Both the position numbers and the translations under genes were made by a program. Below, piece after piece: positions 6,371 through 13,704 of a DNA stretch of 14,849 nt (the first letter of the stretch is position 1; each line of letters opens with the position of its first letter). Source of the DNA: Pseudomonadota bacterium (lineage in GTDB: Bacteria > Pseudomonadota > Alphaproteobacteria > Rhizobiales > Afifellaceae); assembly GCA_023417735.1 (NCBI GenBank), contig JAEZEK010000059.1, positions 1-14,849 on the forward strand, written 5' to 3'. The notes under the pieces were generated by a model. It was given only the letters and a program-made list of their open reading frames with translations, was not told the origin of the DNA and did not search any database.

Positions 6371-7410
6371 CCGCCGAAAACCGTGTTGAGCTGGCTGCCG
6401 ACGAGCACGAAGGTGGTCCGCTTCGGAACCTCCTTCAGCCTGCGCGCGCCGATATAGGTCATCATGCTGCGCACGCCCCCCATGATCTCCTGCATGGTCT
6501 CGGAAACGGGCCCGCGATAGGGGACCTCGACGGTCTTGCCCTCGGAGGCGCGGTAGTGCGCGACGCCGCCGGCATACTTCCTCATCGCGGTATCGGACGA
6601 CATTCCGTAGAACGTCATCGCGACCGGCACGCGAGCGCCGTCCCGCTCCTCGTAGCGGATGTCGCCCTCGCATTCATCGTGCCCGGCGAGCATGCCGCCC
6701 AGCATCACGAAGTCGGCGCCGGCGCCGTAGGCCTTGGCGACGTCGCCCGGCACCGTGCAGCCGCCGTCGGCGCAGACATGGCCGCCCAGGCCGTGCGCGG
6801 CGTCGGCGCATTCGATGATCGCGGAGAGCTGCGGATAGCCGACGCCGGTCATCCGACGGGTCGTGCAGACCGATCCTGGACCGATGCCGACCTTCACGAG
6901 GTCGGCGCCCGCCAGGATCAACTGCTCGGTCATGTCGCCCGTGACCACGTTGCCGGCCATGATGACGGCGGCCGGATGCTCGGACCGGATCTCGGACACG
7001 AGCTCGACGAACTTCTCCGTGTAGCCGTTCGCCACGTCGAGGCAGATCATCCGGATCGGCGTCGCGGCGGCGACCCGCTTCAGCTTCTCGCGGTCGGCAT
7101 CCGTGGTACCCAGCGAATAGAAGGCGTTGCGGGCCTCCTTCTCCCGGAAGAAGGCGGCGAGGTCCGCCTCTGCGTAGTGCTTGTGAAGCGCCGTCAGGGC
7201 GCCGAACCCGGCGAGCGCGCGCGCCATCGCGAAGGTGCCGGTCACGTCCATGTTCGCGGCGATCAGCGGGAAGCCGGACCATTCCGAACCGGCGTGCCGG
7301 AACCTCAGCGTGCGGTCGACATCGACCTCGCTCCGGCTTCCCAGCGTCGAACGCTTCGGCCGGATCAGGACGTCCTTGAAGTCGAGCTTGAGGTCGCTCT
7401 CGATGCGCAT
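6367..7410 (-). CDS. guaC: GMP reductase
   Basis: A 347-residue TIM-barrel enzyme of the IMPDH/GMPR family with the same length as E. coli GuaC. It converts GMP and NADPH to IMP, NADP+ and ammonia. Visible signatures are [12 protein letters not shown] near the N-terminus, the catalytic-cysteine loop [17 protein letters not shown] with C182, the preceding AGNVVTG (152-158), and the phosphate-binding ADGGC (214-218) and MLGGMLAG (236-243). The flap segment [10 protein letters not shown] is the GMP-reductase form. There is no CBS domain pair, which excludes IMP dehydrogenase. AGGAG at 7417-7421 lies 6 nt before the ATG. It is followed by amn with a 4-nt overlap. The upstream cytochrome gene is 78 bp away on the same strand and could share a transcript. 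Confidence 0.95.
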   Translation of the reverse strand: MRIESDLKLDFKDVLIRPKRSTLGSRSEVDVDRTLRFRHAGSEWSGFPLIAANMDVTGTFAMARALAGFGALTALHKHYAEADLAAFFREKEARNAFYSLGTTDADREKLKRVAAATPIRMICLDVANGYTEKFVELVSEIRSEHPAAVIMAGNVVTGDMTEQLILAGADLVKVGIGPGSVCTTRRMTGVGYPQLSAIIECADAAHGLGGHVCADGGCTVPGDVAKAYGAGADFVMLGGMLAGHDECEGDIRYEERDGARVPVAMTFYGMSSDTAMRKYAGGVAHYRASEGKTVEVPYRGPVSETMQEIMGGVRSMMTYIGARRLKEVPKRTTFVLVGSQLNTVFGG

Positions 7411-7440
7411 CGCATTCTCCTGCTGCCCCCGGAACGTGGA

Positions 7441-7454
7441 GACGCAGGCGCGTC
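7441..7454 (-). other. Hairpin between cytochrome gene and guaC
   Basis: GACGC-AGGC-GCGTC forms a 5-bp stem with a 4-nt loop in the 78-bp gap. It lacks a T-run. It may be a weak processing or attenuation element; support is structural only. Confidence 0.25.
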
Positions 7455-7488
7455 CGGCAAGCCCCTGCGCCGCGCCGTCCCGAAAAGG

Positions 7489-8337
7489 TCAGCGCTCGTC
7501 CGGGTCCAGGGCCTGCAGGTAAGCGAGAAGATCGGCGATCTGCCAGTATTCCATGAAGCGGAGCGCCAGCATCTCCGTCGCGGGCACGCCGTTCATGATC
7601 TTGTGGAGCGCCTGCTCGGGGCGGTTGCGGACGACCCAGCCGAGCGAGGACCGGTCGCCCTCCTCGCCGTGCAGGAACCGCCGGCCGTCGATCTGGTGGC
7701 AGTTGATGCAGGCGCCCTCGAAGATGTCGCGCCCGCTCTCCGGATTGCCGAGCGAGCGGCCGCTTCCGTCGAAGAAATCCGCTTCGTTCGCCTGCCCGGC
7801 GGAAAGGAAGGCGCCCAGGATGTCGATCGCGAGCTCCGGGACCTCTCCGGTCAGGAAGGCGCCGTGCGCCGCGCGGATCCGATCGCCGACAGCAACCGGA
7901 TCCGCCCCGTCGAGGTCGCGGAGCCCGGGGAAGCGTGCGCCCGGCAGGCGCCGCGCCTGCTCGCCCTCGCCGCCGCGATAGTCCCAGCCGTGGCAGGTGA
8001 CGCAGCGCCAGGTCTCGCGCGGATTGATCTGCACTTCGGCGGGAAAGGCCGAATTCCTGCCCGGCGGCACGGACTGGCCGAGCACGTTCCACAGATCGTC
8101 GTAGAGCTTGCCGCCGACCGACAGCATGAAGACCGGGCCGAGCTCGGTATCGGGAACCGCCAGATCGTCGCCCTGCGGCTCGGCGGTCTGCCCCACCCTG
8201 GCGTCGGCGACCACCGATGAACTGCGTCCATTCCCCTCCGCATGGGCGGAGAAGCCGGCCGCGGCGAAGGCGATCAGCGCCGCCGCGCGCAGCAGTGCCG
8301 CCAATCCCGACCTGCCGAGATGCAGAAGCCCGTCCAT
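7489..8337 (-). CDS. Periplasmic di-haem cytochrome c
   Basis: A 282-residue exported protein with two haem c attachment motifs, CVTCH at 112-116 and CINCH at 210-214, each opening a class I cytochrome c-like domain. A Sec signal peptide covers residues 1 to about 33 (arginines near the start, an Ala/Leu core, an AHA site). Methionines after the second motif, such as M256 in ATEMLALRFM, are candidate distal haem ligands. About 75 residues between the signal and the first haem motif, with FMLSVGGKLYDDLWNVLG, look like the N-terminal part of di-haem cytochromes of the thiosulfate dehydrogenase/SoxAX-like and c-type electron-transfer groups. The start at 8337 is preferred over upstream 8391 because it begins the signal peptide and has a GGTGA element just before it. 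No partner oxidoreductase is adjacent, so the donor and acceptor are unknown. Confidence 0.85.
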   Translation of the reverse strand: MDGLLHLGRSGLAALLRAAALIAFAAAGFSAHAEGNGRSSSVVADARVGQTAEPQGDDLAVPDTELGPVFMLSVGGKLYDDLWNVLGQSVPPGRNSAFPAEVQINPRETWRCVTCHGWDYRGGEGEQARRLPGARFPGLRDLDGADPVAVGDRIRAAHGAFLTGEVPELAIDILGAFLSAGQANEADFFDGSGRSLGNPESGRDIFEGACINCHQIDGRRFLHGEEGDRSSLGWVVRNRPEQALHKIMNGVPATEMLALRFMEYWQIADLLAYLQALDPDER

Positions 8338-8354
8338 GTCACCGCCGATCGCTC

Positions 8355-8373
8355 GCGGACGGCGCCCGTCCGC
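8355..8373 (-). other. Strong hairpin upstream of the cytochrome start
   Basis: GCGGACGG-CGC-CCGTCCGC is a perfect 8-bp stem with a 3-nt loop in the 117-bp gap between the decarboxylase end and the cytochrome start. It could end decarboxylase transcription or form part of the cytochrome leader. There is no T-run on either side. Confidence 0.4.
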
Positions 8374-8454
8374 CCGTGCCGAGGCTAGCACAGGCGGACG
8401 AAGAGAGCATGCCGAAGGCGCACGGGGGTCCGGTCCGCCCGGCCCGCCGCCCGG

Positions 8455-9588
8455 TCAGATCACGTAGGAGCGCAGCGGCTCGAAGCCGTTGAAGGCGACC
8501 GAGGCATAGGTCGTCGTGTAGGCGCCCGTGCATTCGATCAGCACCTCGTCGCCGACGGTGAGCGAGATCGGCAGATCGTACGGGTTCCTCTCGTAGAGCA
8601 CGTCGGCCGAATCGCAGGTCGGCCCGGCGACGACGCAAGGTGCCGTCGGCGCCCCGTCGCGCGGCGTGCGGATCGGATAGCGGATCGCCTCGTCCATGGT
8701 TTCGGCGAGCCCGCCGAACTTGCCGACGTCGAGATAGACCCAGCGCTGCGGGTCGTCGGGCGACTTCCGCGACACGAGCACGACCTCGGCCTTGAGGACG
8801 CCGGCATCGCCGACCATGCCGCGGCCGGGCTCGATGATCGTCTCCGGGATCCTGTTGCCGAAATGGCGCCGCACCGAATCGAAGATCGCCTGCCCGTAGA
8901 GCTCCGCCGCCGGCACGTCCTTGAGGTAGCGGGTCGGGAAGCCGCCGCCGAGATTGACCATGGCGAGGTTGATGCCGCGCTCGGTGCAGGCGCGAAAGAT
9001 CGTCGAAGCGTCGGCGAGCGCGCGGTCCCAAGCCCCCGTGTCGGTCTGCTGCGAACCGACATGGAAGGAGATGCCATAAGCCTGGAGGCCGAGACCGCGG
9101 GCGTGATCGAGCACGTCGACGGCATGGCCGGGCGCGCAGCCGAACTTCCGGCTGAGCGGCCATTCGGCGCCCTCGCCGTCGGTCAGGATCCGGCAGAACA
9201 CGCGTGCGCCGGGCGCCGCGCGAGCGACCTTCTCCACTTCCTCGACGCAATCGACGGCGAAGAGCGAGACGCCGAGGGCGTGCGCCCGCGCGACGTCGCG
9301 CTCCTTCTTGATCGTGTTGCCGAAGGAGATGCGGTCGGGGGTCGCGCCGGCCTCGAGCGCCATCTCGATCTCGGCGACCGAGGCTGTGTCGAAGGACGAG
9401 CCGAGCGAGGCGAGCAGCGCCAGGATCTGCGGCGCAGGATTCGCCTTCACCGCATAGAAGATGCGGCTGTCGGGCAGGGCCCGCGTGAACGTCTCGTAGT
9501 TGCGGCGGACGACGTCGAGGTCGACCACGAGGCAGGGACCATCGGGTCGTCGCACGTCGAGAAAGCTGCGGATGCGCTCCGTCATCAT
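8455..9588 (-). CDS. odc: Ornithine/lysine decarboxylase, PLP group IV (alanine-racemase fold)
   Basis: A 377-residue fold-type III PLP enzyme, the length usual for alphaproteobacterial lysine/ornithine decarboxylases. It removes CO2 from ornithine to give putrescine, possibly also from lysine to give cadaverine, in the cytosol. The Schiff-base lysine is K48 in YAVKANP. H176 in FHVGSQ stacks on PLP, the phosphate is held by LGGGFP (212-217) and EPGRG (253-257), and C325-D326 in GPTCDSADVLYE are the catalytic pair donated across the dimer. The start is the first of two tandem ATGs (9588, 9585), with GGGGGA at 9595-9600 6 nt upstream. The frame stays open upstream to 9951, but that stretch lacks family similarity and looks like a structured leader RNA. 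Ornithine versus lysine preference cannot be settled here. Confidence 0.93.
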   Translation of the reverse strand: MMTERIRSFLDVRRPDGPCLVVDLDVVRRNYETFTRALPDSRIFYAVKANPAPQILALLASLGSSFDTASVAEIEMALEAGATPDRISFGNTIKKERDVARAHALGVSLFAVDCVEEVEKVARAAPGARVFCRILTDGEGAEWPLSRKFGCAPGHAVDVLDHARGLGLQAYGISFHVGSQQTDTGAWDRALADASTIFRACTERGINLAMVNLGGGFPTRYLKDVPAAELYGQAIFDSVRRHFGNRIPETIIEPGRGMVGDAGVLKAEVVLVSRKSPDDPQRWVYLDVGKFGGLAETMDEAIRYPIRTPRDGAPTAPCVVAGPTCDSADVLYERNPYDLPISLTVGDEVLIECTGAYTTTYASVAFNGFEPLRSYVI

Positions 9589-9685
9589 CGGGAATCCCCC
9601 GTCAGGCAAGGCGTTTCGGGCCCGGGGAGTCCTGCATCGACGCGCGCCCGCGATGGAGACGGGCGGCGTCCCTGGATCCCCCCAA

Positions 9686-9701
9686 CCGGTCCGAAGACCG
9701 G
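9686..9701 (-). other. UUCG-tetraloop hairpin in the decarboxylase leader
   Basis: CCGGTC-TTCG-GACCGG on the minus strand is a perfect 6-bp stem closed by C-UUCG-G, an exceptionally stable RNA loop. It is seen directly in the sequence and belongs to the leader described at 9589-9935. Confidence 0.75.
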
Positions 9702-9866
9702 GAGGTTCGCGCCGAAGGGCTCGCTTCCGGCCGAAGCCGAATGTGAGCCACCGCTTGGACGGGAAATCCCGATCCGCACGTCCGGCAATGAGAGTGTGTG
9801 CCTCTTCAGTGTCGCCGACCTTTGGAGGGTCGGCAGAGACCAAAAAAGCCCGCCACCGTCGTTGCT

Positions 9867-9929
9867 TTAAGCCGCCTGCCACATTCGAATGGCGACCACA
9901 GGCACGTGCGAATTTGGGCAAGCCCGCAT
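9867..9929 (-). CDS. Possible 20-codon leader ORF of the decarboxylase
   Basis: ATG to TAA on the minus strand encodes 20 residues, containing CPNSHVPVV and ending IRMWQAA. It stops just before the GGCGGGC-T6 segment of the leader, the arrangement expected of an attenuator leader peptide. E. coli speF is controlled by an ornithine-sensing leader peptide (SpeFL), so regulation by a translated leader is a known theme, but this peptide does not resemble SpeFL as I know it. No strong Shine-Dalgarno precedes the ATG, only a weak purine stretch. Real translation is uncertain. Confidence 0.35.
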   Translation of the reverse strand: MRACPNSHVPVVAIRMWQAA

Positions 9930-10011
9930 CTATGCGTTTCGCCCGTCGCAATCAATAGCTTGCCGCAGGCTGGGGAAAAAAGATTGTGCGGGCGTCTCGC
10001 TGCGCGGGCGC

Positions 10012-10848
10012 TCAGCTCGTGCGGAGCCGCTCGAGCGCCTCGATGCGCGTATGGCTTCGCTCCGGATCCGCCTCCGTCACCGCCGCGACCAGCGCCTCGA
10101 CGAGGACGAGGATCCCGGCATTGGAATCCCAGGCGGAAGGGACCGCGATCCGCGCGGCGAGGACATGCGTGGCCACACGGGCAGCGGGCGAGAGCCACTG
10201 GTCGGTGAAGAGCACCACGGCCGTGTGCCGGCGCGCCGCGGCTTCGGCGAGCCGCACCAGGTCGTCCTGGTACCGCCGCACGTCGAAAACCACGAGCACG
10301 TCGCGCTTGCCCATGTCGACGAGCTGGTCGCGCCAGTTTCCGGGCTGCCCCCCGATATGGAAGACGCCAGGCCGAACGATCCTGAGATGGGCGGCCATGT
10401 AGCGCGCCAGCGCGTCGGTGAAGCGTCCGCCGATGAGGTGCACCGGCCGCCGACCATCGGCAAGCAACTGGGCGACCGCCCGGAACTCCTCGTCCGAAAT
10501 GCGCTCGAAGGTCTCCGCGATGTTCCGCTCCGCCGCCTCGGCGAAGGCCGATTGGGGCGGCGCGCCCCGCGCCTCGCCGGGAGCGAGGACACGCTTCGTC
10601 AGCGGCGTCTCCAGCTGCGCCTCGAGCTCCTGGCGCAGCCGCCTCTGGAATTCCGGATAGCTGCCGAATCCGAGCCGGCTGGTGAAGCGCAGGATGGTGG
10701 GCGGGCTGACGCCGGCGCTCTGGGCGAACTCGGCGACCGTCCCGAGCCCGAGCACCGGGAACCGGGCGAGCAGCGCCCGCGCCGCCCTGCGCTCCGAGGC
10801 CGTCATCTCTCCGGACTTCTGCCGGATCTCCTCGACGATGCTCTCCAC
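10012..10848 (-). CDS. RpiR/MurR-family transcriptional regulator (HTH-SIS)
   Basis: A 278-residue regulator. Residues 1 to about 75 form the HTH_6 domain (MTASERRAARALLARFP, then TVAEFAQSAGVSPPTILRFTSRLGF with the recognition helix near 48-58). Residues about 125-260 form a SIS sugar-phosphate-binding domain (VHLIGGRFTDALARYMAAHL). Family members sense phosphosugars or related ligands and usually repress neighbouring catabolic genes. The GTG at 10848 is chosen because the RpiR domain begins normally from there and ACGGAA lies just upstream; a TTG at 10914 would add 22 residues and would overlap the divergent promoter region. It faces away from the amidohydrolase/TRAP operon, its likely target. 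The ligand is unknown; not every SIS-domain regulator binds a sugar phosphate. Confidence 0.88.
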   Translation of the reverse strand: MESIVEEIRQKSGEMTASERRAARALLARFPVLGLGTVAEFAQSAGVSPPTILRFTSRLGFGSYPEFQRRLRQELEAQLETPLTKRVLAPGEARGAPPQSAFAEAAERNIAETFERISDEEFRAVAQLLADGRRPVHLIGGRFTDALARYMAAHLRIVRPGVFHIGGQPGNWRDQLVDMGKRDVLVVFDVRRYQDDLVRLAEAAARRHTAVVLFTDQWLSPAARVATHVLAARIAVPSAWDSNAGILVLVEALVAAVTEADPERSHTRIEALERLRTS

Positions 10849-10886
10849 CGGCGTTCCGTCCCCGGCCGGCAGACCCTTGCAGTCGA

Positions 10887-10916
10887 TTGACAGCCGGCTG
10901 AGCGGCTGTAACAAAT
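10887..10916 (+). promoter_or_regulatory. Candidate sigma-70 promoter of the amidohydrolase/TRAP operon
   Basis: A perfect TTGACA -35 (10887-10892) is followed by TAACAA (16-nt spacer) or ACAAAT (18-nt spacer) as weak -10 candidates in an AT-rich patch rare in this window. Transcription would start near 10922, leaving a leader of about 55 nt to the GTG at 10976. Confidence 0.45.
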
Positions 10917-10951
10917 ATCACGCGGTCTGGCCATCGGCGCTCGGCTGTAAC
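10890..10951 (+). promoter_or_regulatory. Candidate RpiR operator: ACAGCC-N8-GGCTGT plus downstream repeat
   Basis: ACAGCC (10890-10895) and GGCTGT (10904-10909) form a perfect inverted repeat with an 8-nt spacer between the -35 and the -10. The 10-mer CGGCTGTAAC at 10903-10912 recurs at 10942-10951, exactly 39 bp downstream and past the likely start site. A protein bound to both could block the operon promoter. Assignment to the adjacent RpiR protein is inference from position. Confidence 0.45.
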
Positions 10952-10975
10952 GTACGGTCCAGGAGGGTCGAGAGC

Positions 10976-11743
10976 GTGGGGAGCGCCGTGCAGGCAGACC
11001 GGGCCGGGTCCGAGACCTTCCCGCCCATGATCGAGAACGGCGACGGCCGCGCGCCGACGATCCTGCTCTGCGACCATGCCACCAATGCGGAGGCCGGTTT
11101 CGGCGCCCTCGGCGTCTCGGCGGCGGACTGGCAGGACCACATCGCGTGGGACCCGGGCGCCCTGCCGGTTGCGCGGCTGCTGTCGCGGCGCCTGGACGCC
11201 GCCCTCGTCTACCCGACGGTTTCGCGCCTGGTCATCGACTGCAACCGCGCGCTCGACGCGCCGGACCTCATTCCCGCCATGACGGGCGGCGTGCGGGTTG
11301 CGGGCAATCAGGCGATCCCGGAGGCCGAGCGGGCATACCGCATCGCCGCGGTCCACGAGCCCTACCACGCCGCGATCGAGAGCCTGGCCGAGCGCCGGCT
11401 CGCGAGGGGCGACATTCCGGCGCTCGTCGCCATCCACACCTTCACGCCGGTCTACGGCGGCATCAGCCGGCCCTGGCAGATCGGCGTGCTCTTCAACCAT
11501 GACCGGCGGCTGGCCGAGCGCTGCCTCGACGCCCTGACCCGCCGTGGCGACCTCGTGATCGGCGTGAACGAGCCCTATGCCCCGACGGACGGCGTCTACT
11601 ACACGCTCGGCCGGCACGCGGAAGCGCGCGGCCTCCCCTGCGTGATGATCGAGATCCGGAACGACCTCGTCCGCGACGAGGCCGGATGCGCCGAATGGTC
11701 GGAGCGGCTTTCAGAGGCGCTGGGCGGGAGCGGCGGCGGCTGA
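10976..11743 (+). CDS. N-formylglutamate amidohydrolase-like hydrolase
   Basis: A 255-residue metal-dependent hydrolase of the HutG/FGase family (PF05013). The characterised reaction of the family is N-formyl-L-glutamate plus water to glutamate plus formate. Visible signatures are LLCDHATNAEA (30-40), VSRLVIDCNRAL (82-93), VAIHTFTPVYGG (151-162), and the C-terminal VMIEIRNDLV (223-232). Conserved His, Asp and Glu residues in these blocks are the expected metal and catalytic ligands. The GTG at 10976 is chosen because AGGAGG (10961-10966) lies 9 nt upstream; the frame extends further up only into non-coding and regulator sequence. Its stop overlaps the next ATG (TGATG), so it is coupled to the TRAP transporter. 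Other histidine-pathway genes are absent, so it may act on another N-acyl amino acid brought in by the transporter. Confidence 0.85.
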   Translation: MGSAVQADRAGSETFPPMIENGDGRAPTILLCDHATNAEAGFGALGVSAADWQDHIAWDPGALPVARLLSRRLDAALVYPTVSRLVIDCNRALDAPDLIPAMTGGVRVAGNQAIPEAERAYRIAAVHEPYHAAIESLAERRLARGDIPALVAIHTFTPVYGGISRPWQIGVLFNHDRRLAERCLDALTRRGDLVIGVNEPYAPTDGVYYTLGRHAEARGLPCVMIEIRNDLVRDEAGCAEWSERLSEALGGSGGG

Positions 11744-12255
11744 TGCCGGGACCGATCCGCGCCTTCGTCAGGTCCGTGGATGCGGTCAATCGCGTCGTCG
11801 GCCGGTTCGCGATGTACCTGCTCTTCGTGCTGGCCGCGGTGCTGCTCTATGCGACCGCTTCGCGCGTCGTGGCCGGCGTGCCGGTCAACTGGGCGCTGGA
11901 AATGTCGCAGTTCCTGCTCTCCGCCTATTATCTCCTCGGCGGGGCGTACTCGATGCAGCAGAACGCCCATGTCCGGATGGACCTCGCCTACGGCAGGCTC
12001 TCGCCACGCGGCCGGGCGACCACCGACGCCATCACCATCCTGTTCGTGATCTTCTATCTCGGCGTGCTCCTCGCCGGCGGCATCTCCTCGACGAACTACG
12101 CGATCACCTACGGCCAGAAGAACTACACCGCCTGGGCGCCGCTCCTGTGGCCGATCAAGGTCGTCATGACCATCGGCGTCTTCCTGATGCTGCTGCAGGC
12201 GCTTTCGACCTTCTTCAAGGATCTGGCGGAAGCGCGCGGAAAGCCGATCGCATGA
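11743..12255 (+). CDS. dctQ: TRAP transporter small permease (DctQ family)
   Basis: A 170-residue inner-membrane protein with four predicted spans (about 22-39, 50-70, 94-113, 134-155). It is the small membrane subunit of a tripartite ATP-independent periplasmic transporter, which uses a Na+ or H+ gradient. NWALEMSQFLLSAYYLLGGAYS in the second span, HVRMDLAYGRLS after it, and WAPLLWPIK before the fourth are typical of the FcbT2 (COG4665) group linked to mannitol/chloroaromatic-type solute-binding proteins. The ATG shares a base with the amidohydrolase stop (TGATG), and the stop overlaps the next gene by ATGA, so three proteins are translationally coupled. An ATG at 11686 upstream in frame lies inside the hydrolase gene and is rejected. 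Confidence 0.92.
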   Translation: MPGPIRAFVRSVDAVNRVVGRFAMYLLFVLAAVLLYATASRVVAGVPVNWALEMSQFLLSAYYLLGGAYSMQQNAHVRMDLAYGRLSPRGRATTDAITILFVIFYLGVLLAGGISSTNYAITYGQKNYTAWAPLLWPIKVVMTIGVFLMLLQALSTFFKDLAEARGKPIA

Positions 12256-13577
12256 GCTCAGAGCTCATCACGCTCTTCATGTTCGCCACCATGATGGTGC
12301 TGCTCATGACCGGGCAGCGCGTCTTCGGCGTGATCGGATTCGTCGGCGCGGCTGCCGCCCTCCTCCTGTGGGGGAAGGGCTCCTTCGAGATGCCGTTCAA
12401 CGCCAGCTTCCAGGTGCTGAACTGGTACCCGCTCATCACCGTGCCGTTCTTCGTCTTCATGGGCTACATGCTCTCGGAGTCGGGCATCGCGGGCAATCTC
12501 TACCGGATGTTCCACGTCTGGTCCGGCCCGGTGCGGGGCGGGCTGGCGCTCGGCACGATCGGGCTGATGCTGCTGATCGCGGCGATGAACGGGCTTTCCG
12601 TCGCGGGCATCGCGATCGGCGCGACGGTGGCGCTGCCGGAGCTCCTCAAGCGCGGCTACGACAAGGTGATGGTGACGGGGGTCATCCAGGCCGGCAGCTC
12701 GCTCGGCATCCTGATCCCGCCGAGCGTCGTCCTCGTCCTCTATTCGATGATCGCGCGCCAGCCGGTGCTGCAGCTCTGGCTCGCCGGCATCCTGCCGGGG
12801 CTGATGATGGCGCTCATCTTCGGCGCCTACATCTACATCCGCTGCCGCATCAATCCGGAGCTCGGCCCGGCTCTCCCCGCCGAGGAGCGCGCCCGGATCA
12901 CCCTGCGCGAGAAGCTCGGGCTTCTGAGGCAGGGCCTGCTGCCGCTCTTCATCTTCGGCACGATGATGGGGCTCTTCATGACCGGCGTGACCTCGCTGGT
13001 GGAGAGCTCGGTCGTCGGCGCCCTCCTCGCCACCCTGGCAGCGCTCTTCTCCGGGCGCCTCACGCGCGGCGTGCTGGAGGATACGACCCGGAACACGCTC
13101 CTCATCAGCTGCATGTTCCTGTGGATCATCCTCGCCGCGCTCTGCTTCAGCGCGGTCTATGACGGCCTCGGGGCGGTGCGCGCGATCGAGAACCTCCTGC
13201 TCAGGAACTGGGACCTCGACCCGTGGACGATCCTCATCCTGATGCTGCTGTCGTTCATCATCATGGGGACGTTCCTCGACGACACCGCCATGCTCGTGAT
13301 CGTCGCGCCGCTCTACATCCCGCTCGTCGTGCGGCTCGGCTTCAGCCCGATCTGGTTCGGCATCCTCTACACGATGACCTGCCAGATCGCGTACATGACG
13401 CCGCCTTTCGGCTACAATCTCTTCCTCATGCGCGCGCTCACGCCGCCCGAGATCACGTTGTGGGACATCTACCGCTCGATCGCGCCCTTCTTCGTCCTGA
13501 TGGTGATCGGGCTGGTTATCGTCATGGTGTTCCCGCAGATCGCCCTGTGGCTGCCCAACCTCTATGCGGGGCGGTGA
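12252..13577 (+). CDS. dctM: TRAP transporter large permease (DctM family)
   Basis: A 441-residue membrane protein with about eleven to twelve hydrophobic spans, the transport-conducting subunit of the TRAP system. Family-typical segments are VPFFVFMGYMLSESG (64-78), AAMNGLSVAGIAIGATVALP (110-129), the GSSLGILIPPSVVLVLYSM segment (148-166), GTFLDDTAMLVIVAPLYIP in the second half, and QIAYMTPPFGYNLFLM near the end. These two pseudo-symmetric halves, with helix-breaking Gly/Pro loops, match the elevator-type scaffold. The ATG overlaps the small-permease stop (ATGA, 12252-12255). The sequence falls in the FcbT3-like (COG4664) branch by its partners. The solute is not determined by this subunit. 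No truncation or frameshift is visible. Confidence 0.93.
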   Translation: MSSELITLFMFATMMVLLMTGQRVFGVIGFVGAAAALLLWGKGSFEMPFNASFQVLNWYPLITVPFFVFMGYMLSESGIAGNLYRMFHVWSGPVRGGLALGTIGLMLLIAAMNGLSVAGIAIGATVALPELLKRGYDKVMVTGVIQAGSSLGILIPPSVVLVLYSMIARQPVLQLWLAGILPGLMMALIFGAYIYIRCRINPELGPALPAEERARITLREKLGLLRQGLLPLFIFGTMMGLFMTGVTSLVESSVVGALLATLAALFSGRLTRGVLEDTTRNTLLISCMFLWIILAALCFSAVYDGLGAVRAIENLLLRNWDLDPWTILILMLLSFIIMGTFLDDTAMLVIVAPLYIPLVVRLGFSPIWFGILYTMTCQIAYMTPPFGYNLFLMRALTPPEITLWDIYRSIAPFFVLMVIGLVIVMVFPQIALWLPNLYAGR

Positions 13578-13675
13578 CGGTGGCGCCGGGGATGACGAAC
13601 GCAATCGGCGCGGCGCCCGGCGGGGAGGACGCCCGGCCGGAGCCGCGCCGCCATCGGGAGGGCGCGCGAGGGCGT

Positions 13676-13704
13676 CTAGAGGGGCATCCGCCCCGCCATT
13701 CTAG
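13676..13704 (+). promoter_or_regulatory. Intercistronic hairpin touching the dctP ribosome binding site
   Basis: CTAGA+GGGGC (13676-13685), loop ATCC, GCCCC (13690-13694), bulge GCCAT, TCTAG (13700-13704) make a 10-bp stem. The last pairs include the AG that starts the AGGAGG Shine-Dalgarno (13703-13708). It could modulate translation of the binding protein or protect its mRNA from 3' decay. Seen in the sequence; the role is inferred. Confidence 0.45.

Larger units (their letters stand above)
9589..9935 (-). ncRNA. Candidate speF-type leader RNA of the decarboxylase
   Basis: The non-coding stretch before the decarboxylase is unusually long and rich in secondary structure on the minus strand. 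In transcription order it shows a GGCGGGC-T6 run (9854-9842), a perfect 7-bp hairpin GCCGACC/GGTCGGC (9834-9814), an AGAG/CTCT hairpin (9805-9791), CGGG/CCCG (9771-9760), GCTTC/GAAGC (9737-9723), and a 6-bp hairpin CCGGTC-TTCG-GACCGG with a UUCG tetraloop (9701-9686). Finally TCCCC (9628-9624) can pair with the Shine-Dalgarno GGGGA (9599-9595). An RNA element named speF is known upstream of alphaproteobacterial ornithine decarboxylases, and position and structure fit. A covariance-model match was not run. Boundaries are approximate. The rest of the gap to 10011 holds a T6 run (9976-9981) without a clear stem. Confidence 0.55.

Noticed and set aside
6371..6673. Upstream extension of the amn frame by about 100 codons
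   Set aside because: It overlaps guaC coding sequence out of frame and is Arg-rich without similarity to AMP nucleosidase; the ATGA start at 6370 fits the family length.
9589..9951. Upstream extension of the decarboxylase by about 121 codons
   Set aside because: Family proteins start near MMTERI; the extension shows RNA hairpins and no protein similarity, and a good Shine-Dalgarno precedes 9588.
9976..10011. Rho-independent terminator after the RpiR gene
   Set aside because: A T6 run exists on the minus strand but the preceding G+C sequence holds only direct repeats and 3-bp pairings, with no convincing stem.
10682..10975. Upstream extension of the amidohydrolase by about 98 codons
   Set aside because: It is antisense to the RpiR gene and crosses the promoter and operator region; GTG 10976 has AGGAGG at the right distance.
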